Below are positions 26,201 through 34,180 of a stretch of 35,162 bases of DNA, one piece after another (the stretch's first letter is position 1; each line of letters opens with the position of its first letter). The DNA comes from Proteiniphilum sp. GTDB lineage: Bacteria; Bacteroidota; Bacteroidia; Bacteroidales; Dysgonomonadaceae. The stretch is taken from positions 1 through 35,162 of the forward strand of contig JAQVWR010000005.1 in NCBI GenBank assembly GCA_028709605.1, written 5' to 3'. The notes under the pieces are model-generated. The model was not told where the DNA came from and did not search any database. It saw nothing but the letters and a program-made list of their open reading frames with translations. The translations under genes and the position numbers were made by a program.

Positions 26201-26463
26201 GCTATTTCGTGGAAGACGGAAGCTATCTCCGGGTAAAAGACATCACGTTGTCATACCGTTTTAAAGGAAGCATCCTGAACAGGGCCGGCATTTCACGCCT
26301 GCAACCCTATGTAACGGCCAACAACCTGCTGACGTTCACGAAATACAGCGGCATGGATCCCGAAGTGAATCAGTGGGGCAACAGCGGCGCCGTGCAAGGC
26401 ATTGACTGGGGAACATACCCTCACAGCAGAACATTTGTTTTTGGGGTGAATCTTGAATTTTAA
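23227..26463 (+). CDS. SusC/RagA-family TonB-dependent outer-membrane transporter with STN domain
   Basis: A 1,078-residue outer-membrane transporter that imports oligosaccharides with TonB energy. Order: signal peptide (about residues 12-34); STN domain (about 36-115: ITVIEALQAVEKQSGMFLAYN); carboxypeptidase-regulatory-like domain (about 121-200: ISGTVSDENGNPVIGANVVE); plug (about 200-320, from LEELVVIGYGTVKRRD through RVRGTTSFNGSNEPLYVVDG); beta-barrel ending in FVFGVNLEF with terminal Phe. The extra STN domain is the hallmark of transporters that signal to FecR, fitting the two genes upstream. susD follows 11 bp downstream. A weak promoter-like TAAATTTC lies at 23202. Confidence 0.95.
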   Translation: MNIKGMKLFYMKKTHALFFIFFSCFVVSHTVLFAQSNVLITIKHNNITVIEALQAVEKQSGMFLAYNESQMKNEKTLDLNIEREKMDDVLAQILKGTGFTYQLKGNFILIIPEQQISQNRISGTVSDENGNPVIGANVVEKGTANGAVTDLDGTFTLNVADNAVLHISYIGYLSQDIHTVGRTFFSIILQEDLKTLEELVVIGYGTVKRRDVTTAVSSISTESIGERPIISAAQAIQGKAAGVNVYQPSGTPGGEMVIRVRGTTSFNGSNEPLYVVDGVPVDNLNFLSPMDIADMQILKDASSAAIYGSRAANGVVLITTKQATAGAKVAANIQLGISRVSNPIQSLNAAQYKQLIDEIRPGTIPEGTTDRTDWFKEVYGAGITQNYQLQVSDGNDKLRYFVSGGYLDEKGVLSSAFFRRFNLRSNVESQVRKWLRFGLNLSYSDNTSNSIITGQGSNRGGVVLAVVNLPTAATITNEETGLYNRLFFGQNITNPIESIENGKNNQNNENRLIGSCNTTIAFLPELILKTSFTLDRRNGKETGFTPPSHGSDRDDWGYAWDQRAMNTLLVFDNVLTYKKTIAKKHHFEGMGGTSWTDSKWSQSYINGSHFKDGYIHTLNAANKIAWDNTGSDASEWAIMSAFGRLAYNYDSRYLFTFNIRGDGSSKLHPDHRWGTFPSFSGAWRISSENFMRELTWIDDLKIRGGWGQTGNQSGIGDYAYLQRYNISRQPWFETGKTDAIPLVTPANLRTTDLTWETTSQTNIGLDATLLNSRLTIALDYYDKHTTDMLMFVTVPTGAAEATEIVRNEGVMTNRGFEFAVNARNVTGAFSWDTDFNISFNRNKLKSLELQKIYKDAETTDAFHQTRVVRNEPGRSLGGFWGYISDGVDPETGELMYRDLNEDGRISPSDQTYIGDPNPSFTYGLTNSFSYKGFTLNILLQGSVGNDIFNASKGDTQGMHDLKNQSVEVLRRWRTPGQITDVPKAGFNLQPSSYFVEDGSYLRVKDITLSYRFKGSILNRAGISRLQPYVTANNLLTFTKYSGMDPEVNQWGNSGAVQGIDWGTYPHSRTFVFGVNLEF

Positions 26464-26474
26464 ATCCAAAGAAA

Positions 26475-28013
26475 ATGAAGACAAAATATATTCTATCCAT
26501 CCTTTCCGCTTGTTTCCTGATTTCCTGTTCGCTGGATTATAATCCGGTAGGCCTCTATTCAGATGTAACCGAAGGCGTAAACGACGATAGTGTCAAGATC
26601 GTGTTTAAAGACAAAGCCGCGGTTCTGTCACACCGACAAACGCTGCTGAACCTGTTCAAAAATGGGCAGGAGCACTGGTATCTTGATATGTTACTGCTGG
26701 GTGAGTCGCATTCCGACAACGCCTATGCCGGGGCGCCCAATGCGGAGACTACACCCTTCGAGGTCAACTCCATCGAAGGGTCGAATACGAACCTGAGACG
26801 AGACTGGAACAGCCATATGGGAAATATAGCCCAGGCAAACAGGTTGATCGTGAATATTGACAAAGTACCCGATCCGGCATTGACGGAAGCGGAAAAACTT
26901 CAGTACAAAGCGGAAGCCAAAATACTGAGAGCAATGATCTATTTCGATATGGTAAGGATATGGGGAAATGTCCCTTTAATCACCACAATGGCAGGAGACA
27001 TTACCTCTGAAACCATTACCGAAGTATATTCAGCATACTTTCCACCACAAACAGATGCTCTGACCATCTACAAACAGATCGAGGAGGATCTGCTGGAAGG
27101 CTTACAACATGCTCCCGACAACAATCCGGCCGACAAGACACAATACTCCAAATCAGTTGCTCGTGCCCTTCTGGCAAAAGTATACGCCGAGAAACCACTG
27201 CGTGACTACGACAAGGTGATCCAATATGCCGACCAGCTGGCAGCCGACGGTTACGAACTGACAGATGAGTATCGGGAGCTGTTTGATGTGGTGCTGACCG
27301 ATCCCGCATCGCCTCCCTCCCAGGAAAACAAAGCCATTGATGCGTGGGCACGCAACACCAGAGAGACCATCTTCGAGGCACAGTTCTTTCCGGGAAACAC
27401 CAACTGGGTCACCTGGATGTTCGGACGTCCGCTCGATAACTGGACCTTTTATTTCACCTGGCTGAAATGGATCACTCCCTCACGCGACCTGATCAGGGCA
27501 TTCAACAGCGAACCGGGAGACAAAAGGTATGCACAGACAGTGGTATACTATCCGTGTGACTGGAGCGTTTATTACCCTGCCGCTCATTATCCCTTTATGT
27601 ATAAGTGCCGCAGCGCCTACAACAGCATCATCAAGATGCGCTATGCCGACATCCTCCTGCTGAAAGCCGAAGCACTGATCGGCAAGGGAGACTATAGCGG
27701 GGCGGCACAGATCATCAACCAGACACGGCGCAGAGCCGGTCTGTCGAACCTGTCGACAGCTGCTTCAGCAAACAGGGAGACCATCTTGACGGCCTACATG
27801 AAGGAACGGCGCCTCGAGCTGGCCATGGAAGGACAGCGCTGGTTCGATCTGGTACGTCTCGATAAAGTGGAAGAGGTGATGAATGCGGTCTATACGAAAG
27901 ATGAAGGACGTCCGGCACAGGTCTACCCATTCACAGGGCTCTCATACCTATTGCCCATCCCCCAGGATGTGATCGATCAGAATCCCAATCTTGAGCAGAA
28001 TCCCGGCTACTAA
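26475..28013 (+). CDS. SusD/RagB-family glycan-binding lipoprotein
   Basis: A 512-residue surface lipoprotein forming the lid of the SusC transporter and binding glycan. A lipoprotein signal peptide with lipobox (LISC, Cys18) is followed by family stretches: NIAQANRLIVNIDKVPDPALTEAEKLQYKAEAKILRAMIYFDMVRIWGNVPLI in the TPR part, and, near the C-terminus, MRYADILLLKAEALIGKGDY, ERRLELAMEGQRWFDLVRLDKV and LLPIPQDVIDQNPNLEQNPGY. Length is typical. It is 11 bp downstream of susC and 31 bp upstream of the next lipoprotein, within one operon. Confidence 0.95.
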   Translation: MKTKYILSILSACFLISCSLDYNPVGLYSDVTEGVNDDSVKIVFKDKAAVLSHRQTLLNLFKNGQEHWYLDMLLLGESHSDNAYAGAPNAETTPFEVNSIEGSNTNLRRDWNSHMGNIAQANRLIVNIDKVPDPALTEAEKLQYKAEAKILRAMIYFDMVRIWGNVPLITTMAGDITSETITEVYSAYFPPQTDALTIYKQIEEDLLEGLQHAPDNNPADKTQYSKSVARALLAKVYAEKPLRDYDKVIQYADQLAADGYELTDEYRELFDVVLTDPASPPSQENKAIDAWARNTRETIFEAQFFPGNTNWVTWMFGRPLDNWTFYFTWLKWITPSRDLIRAFNSEPGDKRYAQTVVYYPCDWSVYYPAAHYPFMYKCRSAYNSIIKMRYADILLLKAEALIGKGDYSGAAQIINQTRRRAGLSNLSTAASANRETILTAYMKERRLELAMEGQRWFDLVRLDKVEEVMNAVYTKDEGRPAQVYPFTGLSYLLPIPQDVIDQNPNLEQNPGY

Positions 28014-28044
28014 CCGATGAATGAATCATTAACAGTAAAATCGT

Positions 28045-29442
28045 ATGAAAAAAATATATCCTCTATTGGTGTTCATCACACTTCTTCCACTGATGTGGCA
28101 ATCGTGTGATGATCTGTACGGGCCGCGGAAAGAATCCACTCCTGTCGTGGTAACAGCAACCATCGCTCCTTCTTCCTTCACATTCGGCGACTCGGTCATG
28201 CTGTCGGCAACCATCACCGACCCGTCCACCATGCTCACCTCCCTGCATTATGAGGTGATATCGGACGGAAGAACGGTTGCCACGGGTGAGATACCGCTCA
28301 ACGGAGACACCGCCGTCATCAACACGCCCCTCTTTGTGCCACTGCTGAGCAATCAGGCAGACAACGCAAAGACAGAAGTACATCTCATTGTCCGCAATGT
28401 GCTGAAGGGAGTGGTAACGCATCAGATCACGGGGCTTACCGCCCATCGGCCGGTCTACGACCGGTTGTTCCTGGTAACGGACAACGGCACCGTAGCTGTA
28501 CTGGATGCAGGAGCGGGGAATCATAACAAATATACCGGATCCGGACTCACCCTCGACCCTGCATTCCGTTACAGGATCGCGGAGAGACTCCATACCGACG
28601 GAACCATCGATTTTTCGGGTGATGTATACGGCAACGTGAACGGAAGAGTGGCCATGATCGGCAAAAACGGCGAATCGGCATTCATCTACACGCCCGATGC
28701 TGATTATACGAAAACCATCACCTTCGACCATACTGCCTTTACCGTAACTGCCGTCGGTGACAAACTGGGAGCTGATGATCTTGCTCTGTCTGCCTTCGGG
28801 AACCAGGATATTGACAATGAATCCTTCCGCACCCTCACACGCACCCTGGAAAAAGAGAAAACTTATACGCTTTTCGGGGTGCTGGCCGATGCAATGAATG
28901 TCTATAACCCCGATTTCTTTGCACGCGTATCGGCGAGCAAGGTGAAATTTCTGGGAGAAACAGGTGATTACACCCTTTATTTCAACCCGGTGAGAAAGAA
29001 TATCTTCGTAGGTGTGGCAAATCCCTCCTATCCCGATTACCTGCTCGCCTGTGGATGGGGACTGGGTTATCCCACCCGTGTAAGCTCAGCCGAGATCAGC
29101 TCCGTTTATCCGGGACGCCAGCGCACCCACACCAGCTGGGGCTTCGGCAACGTGATGAACTATGTGTTGCTGCGCCGCATCGGTGATGGCATTTATCAGG
29201 GAACCTTCTACACCCCGGGCGATCAGGATCACTATGCCGGGTTTAAGCCTTTCGAAAATACAGGCTGGGCAAATGAGAAGAAAGCGGGAGCGTTCACCTT
29301 CACCGGTGAGCAGATCATCAGCGGAGACAACGATTGGATCATTCCCAACGGAGCAAATGACCCGATAGTGGAATCTGCTCATTACAGATTCACTATCAAC
29401 CTAAAAAACAATACAGTGCACATTGAAAAAACGACGATTTAA
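28045..29442 (+). CDS. Surface lipoprotein, SusE-position glycan-binding candidate
   Basis: A 465-residue lipoprotein with signal peptide and lipobox (MWQSCDD, Cys21). The N-terminal third is Ig-like (FTFGDSVMLSATITDPSTML to TGLTAHRPVYDRLFLVTDNG). The rest is beta-rich with aromatic residues suited to sugar contacts (ACGWGLGYPTR, HTSWGFGNVMNY). It probably belongs to the DUF5016/DUF5125/DUF5121 group of PUL lipoproteins, an assignment from memory that needs a profile search. It is clearly related to the second lipoprotein at 30961, with matching Ig-like regions. The predicted role is surface glycan binding next to SusCD. Four bases separate it from the GH30 gene. Confidence 0.72.
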   Translation: MKKIYPLLVFITLLPLMWQSCDDLYGPRKESTPVVVTATIAPSSFTFGDSVMLSATITDPSTMLTSLHYEVISDGRTVATGEIPLNGDTAVINTPLFVPLLSNQADNAKTEVHLIVRNVLKGVVTHQITGLTAHRPVYDRLFLVTDNGTVAVLDAGAGNHNKYTGSGLTLDPAFRYRIAERLHTDGTIDFSGDVYGNVNGRVAMIGKNGESAFIYTPDADYTKTITFDHTAFTVTAVGDKLGADDLALSAFGNQDIDNESFRTLTRTLEKEKTYTLFGVLADAMNVYNPDFFARVSASKVKFLGETGDYTLYFNPVRKNIFVGVANPSYPDYLLACGWGLGYPTRVSSAEISSVYPGRQRTHTSWGFGNVMNYVLLRRIGDGIYQGTFYTPGDQDHYAGFKPFENTGWANEKKAGAFTFTGEQIISGDNDWIIPNGANDPIVESAHYRFTINLKNNTVHIEKTTI

Positions 29443-29446
29443 TCCT

Positions 29447-30949
29447 ATGAAGATGAGATCCAGAATAATCATGTCTACCCTCCTCCTGTCCATATGCAGT
29501 TTCATATCCTGCCAGATATCAAACAGGGATAAAGAGATCGATGATGACAAACCTGATGAGACCTTCAGGGGTGATGTCACGATCTATGTCACCACCGGCA
29601 ACCGGTCACAGGATTTCAGGAAACAGGCTGCCGATTTCAGTAACAAAAGCAATATGTCACCAACAACCATCAAGCTTGAGCCGACAAAGCAATATCAGAC
29701 GATGGATGGATTTGGTGCGGCCGTCACAGGTTCCTCTTCCTACAACCTGATGCAGATGAAGAAAGAAGAGCGTACAAAATTTCTGAAAGAGACTTTTTCT
29801 CCTTCCGAAGGGATGGGACAAAGCTATATCCGAATTTCGATCGGCTGTTCAGATTTTTCATTGAGCGAATACAGCCTGTGTGACACGCCGGGTATTGAAA
29901 ATTTTGCACTGACATCGGAAGAGACACGATATGTCATCCCGATCCTGAAAGAGATCCTCTCCATCAACCCCGACCTGAAAATCATGGGCTCTCCCTGGAC
30001 TCCTCCCCGGTGGATGAAAGTCAATAACCTGACCGAGTTGCAACCCTATCCTTCCTGGACCAGCGGACAGCTCAACCCGGCATGCTATGCCGACTATGCG
30101 CTCTATTTCGTAAAGTGGATCAAAGCGCTGGCACAGTATGGCATACCAATCTATTCGGTCACCCCGCAGAACGAACCGCTGAACAGGGGTAACTCTGCTT
30201 CTCTCTTCATGGGATGGGAGGAACAGCTTGCTTTTGTGAGAGACCATCTGGTACCTCGTTTCAAAGAGGCTTCACTGAAAACGAAGATCTATCTCTTCGA
30301 CCATAACTTCAATTACGACAATATGGCTGATCAGAATGATTATCCGGTGAAGATCTACGATGCGGGTATCGAGTCTGAGATCGTGGCCGGTGCGGCCTAC
30401 CACAATTACAGGGGAGACAAATCGGAACTGCTCAACATCCATGCAAGGCATCCCGACAGGGAACTGATCTTTACCGAGACCTCCATTGGCACCTGGAATG
30501 ATGGACGCAATCTGGAGGTCAGGCTGATCGAGGACATGCGGGAAGTGGCGCTGGGCAGCGTGCACAACTGGTGCAAAGGGGTGATCGTCTGGAACCTGAT
30601 GCTCGACAGAAACGGGGGCCCTAACAGAGAAGGAGGATGCCAAACCTGCTACGGTGCGGTCGACATTGACCGTACCGACTATGCCACGATCACCCGAAAT
30701 TCACATTACTACATCATCGGTCATCTCTCCTCTGTGGTCAAACCGGGAGCCGTACGAATCGGCACCTCAGGGTTCTCCGAACCGGGTTATGATTATTCGG
30801 CATTCGAAAACACCGACGGGACCTATGCAGTGGTTTTGCTCAACAGCAACAGTGCGCCCAAAAGTCTTACGCTGGATGACGGGAAACAGCATTTCTGCTT
30901 TGAGATCCCTGGCCGATCAGTGGTCTCCTACCGGTGGAAAAAACAATAA
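29447..30949 (+). CDS. GH30-family glycoside hydrolase, predicted beta-1,6-glucanase lipoprotein
   Basis: A 500-residue lipoprotein (signal peptide with lipobox FISC) of glycoside hydrolase family 30. The family opening YQTMDGFGAAVTGSSSYNL is followed by GSPWTPPRWMK, the acid/base glutamate Glu243 in TPQNEPLN and the nucleophile Glu344 in FTETSIGTW. A C-terminal beta-sandwich contributes YAVVLLNSNS. Bacteroidetes GH30 enzymes of this kind, for example those I recall from the B. thetaiotaomicron beta-1,6-glucan locus, cut beta-1,6-glucan; glucosylceramidase-type labels are common but less likely at a SusCD locus. The ATG at 29447 replaces a TTG overlapping the upstream gene; 29453 is also possible. 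Confidence 0.88.
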   Translation: MKMRSRIIMSTLLLSICSFISCQISNRDKEIDDDKPDETFRGDVTIYVTTGNRSQDFRKQAADFSNKSNMSPTTIKLEPTKQYQTMDGFGAAVTGSSSYNLMQMKKEERTKFLKETFSPSEGMGQSYIRISIGCSDFSLSEYSLCDTPGIENFALTSEETRYVIPILKEILSINPDLKIMGSPWTPPRWMKVNNLTELQPYPSWTSGQLNPACYADYALYFVKWIKALAQYGIPIYSVTPQNEPLNRGNSASLFMGWEEQLAFVRDHLVPRFKEASLKTKIYLFDHNFNYDNMADQNDYPVKIYDAGIESEIVAGAAYHNYRGDKSELLNIHARHPDRELIFTETSIGTWNDGRNLEVRLIEDMREVALGSVHNWCKGVIVWNLMLDRNGGPNREGGCQTCYGAVDIDRTDYATITRNSHYYIIGHLSSVVKPGAVRIGTSGFSEPGYDYSAFENTDGTYAVVLLNSNSAPKSLTLDDGKQHFCFEIPGRSVVSYRWKKQ

Positions 30950-30960
30950 AAGACAATGAT

Positions 30961-32307
30961 ATGAATGATATGAAAAACTTACGATACCTTATGCTCAGCA
31001 TGGCAGTGTTCCTGCTGCTTCCTTCCTGTGCGGATGAGATCAGCGACCTGAAACAGGAAGGCGAACCCGTACTGCAAATTGAAGAACAGTTTATCGATGT
31101 CCATTTCGGAGATCAAATCACCTTCACGGCCACAGTCAGTGACCACATTTCGCTTTCCACGCTGACGGCCATCCTCTACTTCGGGAATGAAGAGGTAGAA
31201 AGAACCACGATCCGCACCAAAGATAACGGAACGTACAAGGGTACGATATCTGTCCCCTTCCTGAAGGATATCCCCGACGGAACGGCAACGCTTGAGTTCG
31301 TGCTGCTGAACACCACACTGAAGCGTGCAGTCAAATCGTTCGATGTGCCAATCACCCGTGCATCCTATCCCTACCTGATCCTGGTCACGAAGGATGCTGC
31401 CTATCCGATGCTGCCTACCGGTCAGCCCGATGAGTATGCAGCCACTGAACCTTTTTCCTCCACCGATCTGCCGGCATATATCAAGACACCCGTAGTCGAT
31501 GACAAGGGAAGGGAGATCACCTTTGGTTGGGAAACAGGCACCGTCACCCAGGATGTGACTGATCCCATACCGTTTGTGAGCCCCACCGGAGGCATCTTTT
31601 CCGTCACCTTCAATACCAAGACCTACGAGGCGTCTCCCTTCTTTGAGATCCTGCTGAACGGAGAGAAAATGACCATGATAGACAAAGAGAACTATCAGAT
31701 TGATGCCGATCTCACTCAGGGTGAAGAGTTGGCGATTGAGGGGCTGGATGAGATTGGGAATTGGTGGATCGATCCTGATTACTTCACAGAGACCGAACCA
31801 GGCAAGTACCTGTTTGTCCCCATCACCGGGAAGTACCGTGTGACCGCTAACCTGGCCCATACCTATTTCAGGGTTGAGGTACTGGAAGGAAACACTCCCG
31901 CTATGCTGAAAGCCGACGGCAGCGGTGCGGTATGGATCATCGGCGACCAGGTGGGCAAACCTTCCTACAAGACACTCCACGTAGGCTGGGAACCCTCCAG
32001 AGCACTCTGTATGGCACCCATCGGCAATAAGAGCTATCAGGTAACGTTGGTGGGAGGAGAAACGATAAACGTCGATGAGATCAATTTCAAGTTCTTCCAT
32101 CAGAAAAACTGGGGCGGTGAGTTCAGCAGCGCTACCCTGACCACCCCGAGCGATCTCATTTTCATCGGTAACGGGGCCAATGGCCGTGACAACGGTAACC
32201 TAGGTATTATAGCAGGGAAAAAACTCGAGACAGGGGCGACCTATCAATTCATCCTGGATCTGTCGGCTGGCATCAACCAGGGTGTTCTCAGAGTGGCAAA
32301 GAAATAA
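30961..32307 (+). CDS. Second surface lipoprotein, paralogue of the SusE-position protein
   Basis: A 448-residue lipoprotein (lipobox LLPSC). The N-terminal Ig-like region (VHFGDQITFTATVSDHISLSTLTAILYFG to SFDVPITRASYPYLILVTKDA) parallels the protein at 28045: the shared pattern is FGD, then TAT, then LTxL, then VPxL, then LK, then VxNxxLK-like, then LVT. The C-terminal part (IGDQVGKPSYKTLHVGWEPSRALCM, FKFFHQKNWGGEFSSATL) resembles starch-binding SusE/F-like modules. It is probably a cell-surface glycan-binding protein. The ATG at 30961 is 11 bp after the GH30 stop; 30970 (MKNLRYL) gives a more compact signal peptide and may be the real start. Last gene of the operon. Confidence 0.75.
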   Translation: MNDMKNLRYLMLSMAVFLLLPSCADEISDLKQEGEPVLQIEEQFIDVHFGDQITFTATVSDHISLSTLTAILYFGNEEVERTTIRTKDNGTYKGTISVPFLKDIPDGTATLEFVLLNTTLKRAVKSFDVPITRASYPYLILVTKDAAYPMLPTGQPDEYAATEPFSSTDLPAYIKTPVVDDKGREITFGWETGTVTQDVTDPIPFVSPTGGIFSVTFNTKTYEASPFFEILLNGEKMTMIDKENYQIDADLTQGEELAIEGLDEIGNWWIDPDYFTETEPGKYLFVPITGKYRVTANLAHTYFRVEVLEGNTPAMLKADGSGAVWIIGDQVGKPSYKTLHVGWEPSRALCMAPIGNKSYQVTLVGGETINVDEINFKFFHQKNWGGEFSSATLTTPSDLIFIGNGANGRDNGNLGIIAGKKLETGATYQFILDLSAGINQGVLRVAKK

Positions 32308-32327
32308 GCAAAAGGACTGTTCCATGT

Positions 32328-32367
32328 TGCATCCCAACCGCTGAGAAGCTGTTGGGATGCATTTTTT
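32328..32367 (+). terminator. Strong Rho-independent terminator of the PUL operon
   Basis: TGCATCCCAAC (32328-32338) pairs perfectly with GTTGGGATGCA (32351-32361), 11 bp with a 12-base loop, followed by six T (32362-32367). It starts 21 bp after the last PUL stop. Confidence 0.9.
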
Positions 32368-32397
32368 GCGCAGGACATCTTCATAGCGGCTAACGAT

Positions 32398-32427
32398 AAA
32401 AAAGCCGCGGAGATCCTTCCCCGCGGC
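32398..32427 (-). terminator. Rho-independent terminator of gdhA
   Basis: On the minus strand GCCGCGG (from 32427) pairs with CCGCGGC (to 32404) around a 10-base loop and is followed by six T (plus-strand A at 32398-32403). It is 38 bp beyond the gdhA stop and faces the PUL terminator. Confidence 0.88.
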
Positions 32428-32464
32428 AACAAAAGGTTTTTTCAATAAAAGTAAAGATCTGTTT

Positions 32465-33802
32465 TTACACCACGCCCTGCGCCATCATAGCATCGGCCAC
32501 CTTCATAAAGCCGGCAATGTTGGCACCTTTCACGTAGTTGATATATTTACCGTTTTTACCGTGAGCCACACACTGTGCGTGAATATCACTCATGATCTGG
32601 TGCAGCCATTTGTCCACCTCTTCGTTGCTCCAGGAGAGGTGCATGGCGTTCTGTGTCATCTCCAGCCCGGAGCAGGCTACTCCACCCGCATTCACCGCCT
32701 TGCCGGGAGCAAAGAGCATCTCGTTTTCCAGGAAGAAGTCAACCGCCTCGGCAGTGCATCCCATATTGGATACTTCTGCCACGAGGGTCACGCCGTTTGC
32801 TTTCAGCTGACGGGCATCCTCCAGGTTGAGCTCATTCTGTATAGCACAAGGCAATGCAATGTCCACCATGCACTCCCAAGGCTTTCTGCCCGGATAGAAA
32901 GCAGCTTCAGGAAACTTATCCGCATAGGGAGCCACCACATCATTTCCGCTATTACGCAACTCCAGCATATAATCGATCTTCTCCCGCGTGTTGATTCCCT
33001 CCTCATCGTAGATGTAACCGTCAGGACCGGAAATGGTCACCACCTTTGCGCCCAGCTCGGTGGCCTTGGTAACTGCCCCCCAGGCAACATTGCCGAACCC
33101 GGAAACCGCAACGGTCTTGCCTTTCAGGTTAATCTGGTGGGCTGCACACATCTTCTCCACAAAGTAAAGAGCGCCGAAACCGGTCGCCTCAGGCCGCAGG
33201 CGCGATCCACCGAACGACATCCCCTTTCCGGTAAAGGTGCCAGTATGCTCCCGGGCCAGTTTCTTGTACATGCCGAACATGAAACCCACCTCGCGTCCTC
33301 CTACCCCAATATCGCCGGCAGGCACGTCGGTATCGGGCCCGATATTTCTCCAGAGCTCCATCACAAAAGCCTGGCAGAAACGCATGATCTCTGCTTGTGA
33401 CCGACCTTTGGGCGAGAAGTCGGAACCGCCCTTACCCCCTCCCATCGGCAACGTGGTAAGCGCATTCTTGAACGTCTGTTCAAATCCCAGAAACTTGAGT
33501 GAAGAGAGGGTCACCGAAGAGTGAAAACGAATACCACCCTTGTAGGGTCCTATGGCACCGTTAAACTGCACACGGTAACCAATGTTCACATGCACTTTTC
33601 CGTTGTCATCCACCCAGGGTACCCGGAAGGTAAACACACGGTCGGGCTCCACAATCCGCTCGATGATACCCGCTTTTTCAAACTCGGGATGCTGGTTGTA
33701 AACCTCTTCAATGGACACCAGCACCTCTCTCACTGCCTGAAGATATTCCGACTCACCCGGATGTTTGGCCTCGAGTTGTGTCATTATGTCATTCACTCTC
33801 AT
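32465..33802 (-). CDS. gdhA: NADP-type glutamate dehydrogenase
   Basis: Interconverts 2-oxoglutarate plus ammonia with glutamate; hexameric cytoplasmic enzyme of ammonia assimilation. The 445-residue length and motifs fit the NADPH-dependent class of bacteria: YKGGIRFHSSVTLSSLKFLGFEQ (about residues 89-111), LPMGGGKGGSDFSPKGRS with the catalytic-lysine glycine loop, PAGDIGVGGREVGFMFG, the Rossmann VAVSGFGNVAWGA, and SNMGCTAEAVDFF. It has its own promoter-like box at 33834 and terminator at 32398, so it is monocistronic. Confidence 0.96.
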   Translation of the reverse strand: MRVNDIMTQLEAKHPGESEYLQAVREVLVSIEEVYNQHPEFEKAGIIERIVEPDRVFTFRVPWVDDNGKVHVNIGYRVQFNGAIGPYKGGIRFHSSVTLSSLKFLGFEQTFKNALTTLPMGGGKGGSDFSPKGRSQAEIMRFCQAFVMELWRNIGPDTDVPAGDIGVGGREVGFMFGMYKKLAREHTGTFTGKGMSFGGSRLRPEATGFGALYFVEKMCAAHQINLKGKTVAVSGFGNVAWGAVTKATELGAKVVTISGPDGYIYDEEGINTREKIDYMLELRNSGNDVVAPYADKFPEAAFYPGRKPWECMVDIALPCAIQNELNLEDARQLKANGVTLVAEVSNMGCTAEAVDFFLENEMLFAPGKAVNAGGVACSGLEMTQNAMHLSWSNEEVDKWLHQIMSDIHAQCVAHGKNGKYINYVKGANIAGFMKVADAMMAQGVV

Positions 33803-33833
33803 AATATAAAGGTTATTTAAGATTATAGTCTGA

Positions 33834-33841
33834 CAAAGGTA
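33834..33841 (-). promoter_or_regulatory. Putative -7 box for gdhA
   Basis: The minus strand reads TACCTTTG (TAnnTTTG), 32 bp upstream of the gdhA ATG. No clear upstream TTTG. Confidence 0.5.
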
Positions 33842-34121
33842 TAGAATATTTTGGAATTATGATATCTTCGACGCACATTTTACATAAATATTTTTGTTTT
33901 TTGCATTGTTTTCCCATTGAGACAGTCTATTCATTATCAGAGCATTGTCAAAGTATCACCCAACCGTATATTCTACTTTAGATCTGATATTTTACAACCA
34001 ATATTATTTCATTTCATCACAAATAAACCTCAAAACTTGCACAAATAAAAGATCACCCTTCGCGCTTTGACCAGTTAACCCATCCATTTCACGGAGAGTA
34101 AACGACGCGTGCAAAAGAAAG

Positions 34122-34153
34122 TTTCTGTTTTCGGGGATAAATAGTTATTTTTG
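34122..34153 (+). promoter_or_regulatory. Putative promoter for trmB
   Basis: TTTC (34122-34125; consensus TTTG), a 20-bp spacer, then TATTTTTG (34146-34153). The expected transcript start near 34160 favours translation from the ATG at 34181 over that at 34163. Confidence 0.5.
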
Positions 34154-34180
34154 TAGAAAGAAATGCATATCTATCTTTTC

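Larger units (their letters stand above)
33803..34180. other. Gene-free divergent region between gdhA and trmB
   Basis: About 380 bp of AT-rich DNA with no convincing gene. It contains the gdhA -7 box (33834-33841, minus) and the trmB promoter (34122-34153, plus). Another TATTTTTG at 33889-33896 (plus) has no obvious gene close downstream. No tRNA, hairpin terminator or riboswitch was recognised. Confidence 0.5.

Noticed and set aside
30979-32100. 373-residue minus-strand frame
   Set aside because: Antisense to the second PUL lipoprotein, which has a signal peptide, lipobox and correct operon position.
32561-33400. 279-residue plus-strand frame
   Set aside because: Antisense to gdhA.
33803-34180. 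tRNA or small RNA gene in the gdhA-trmB gap
   Set aside because: No cloverleaf arms, CCA end or terminator could be found by eye.
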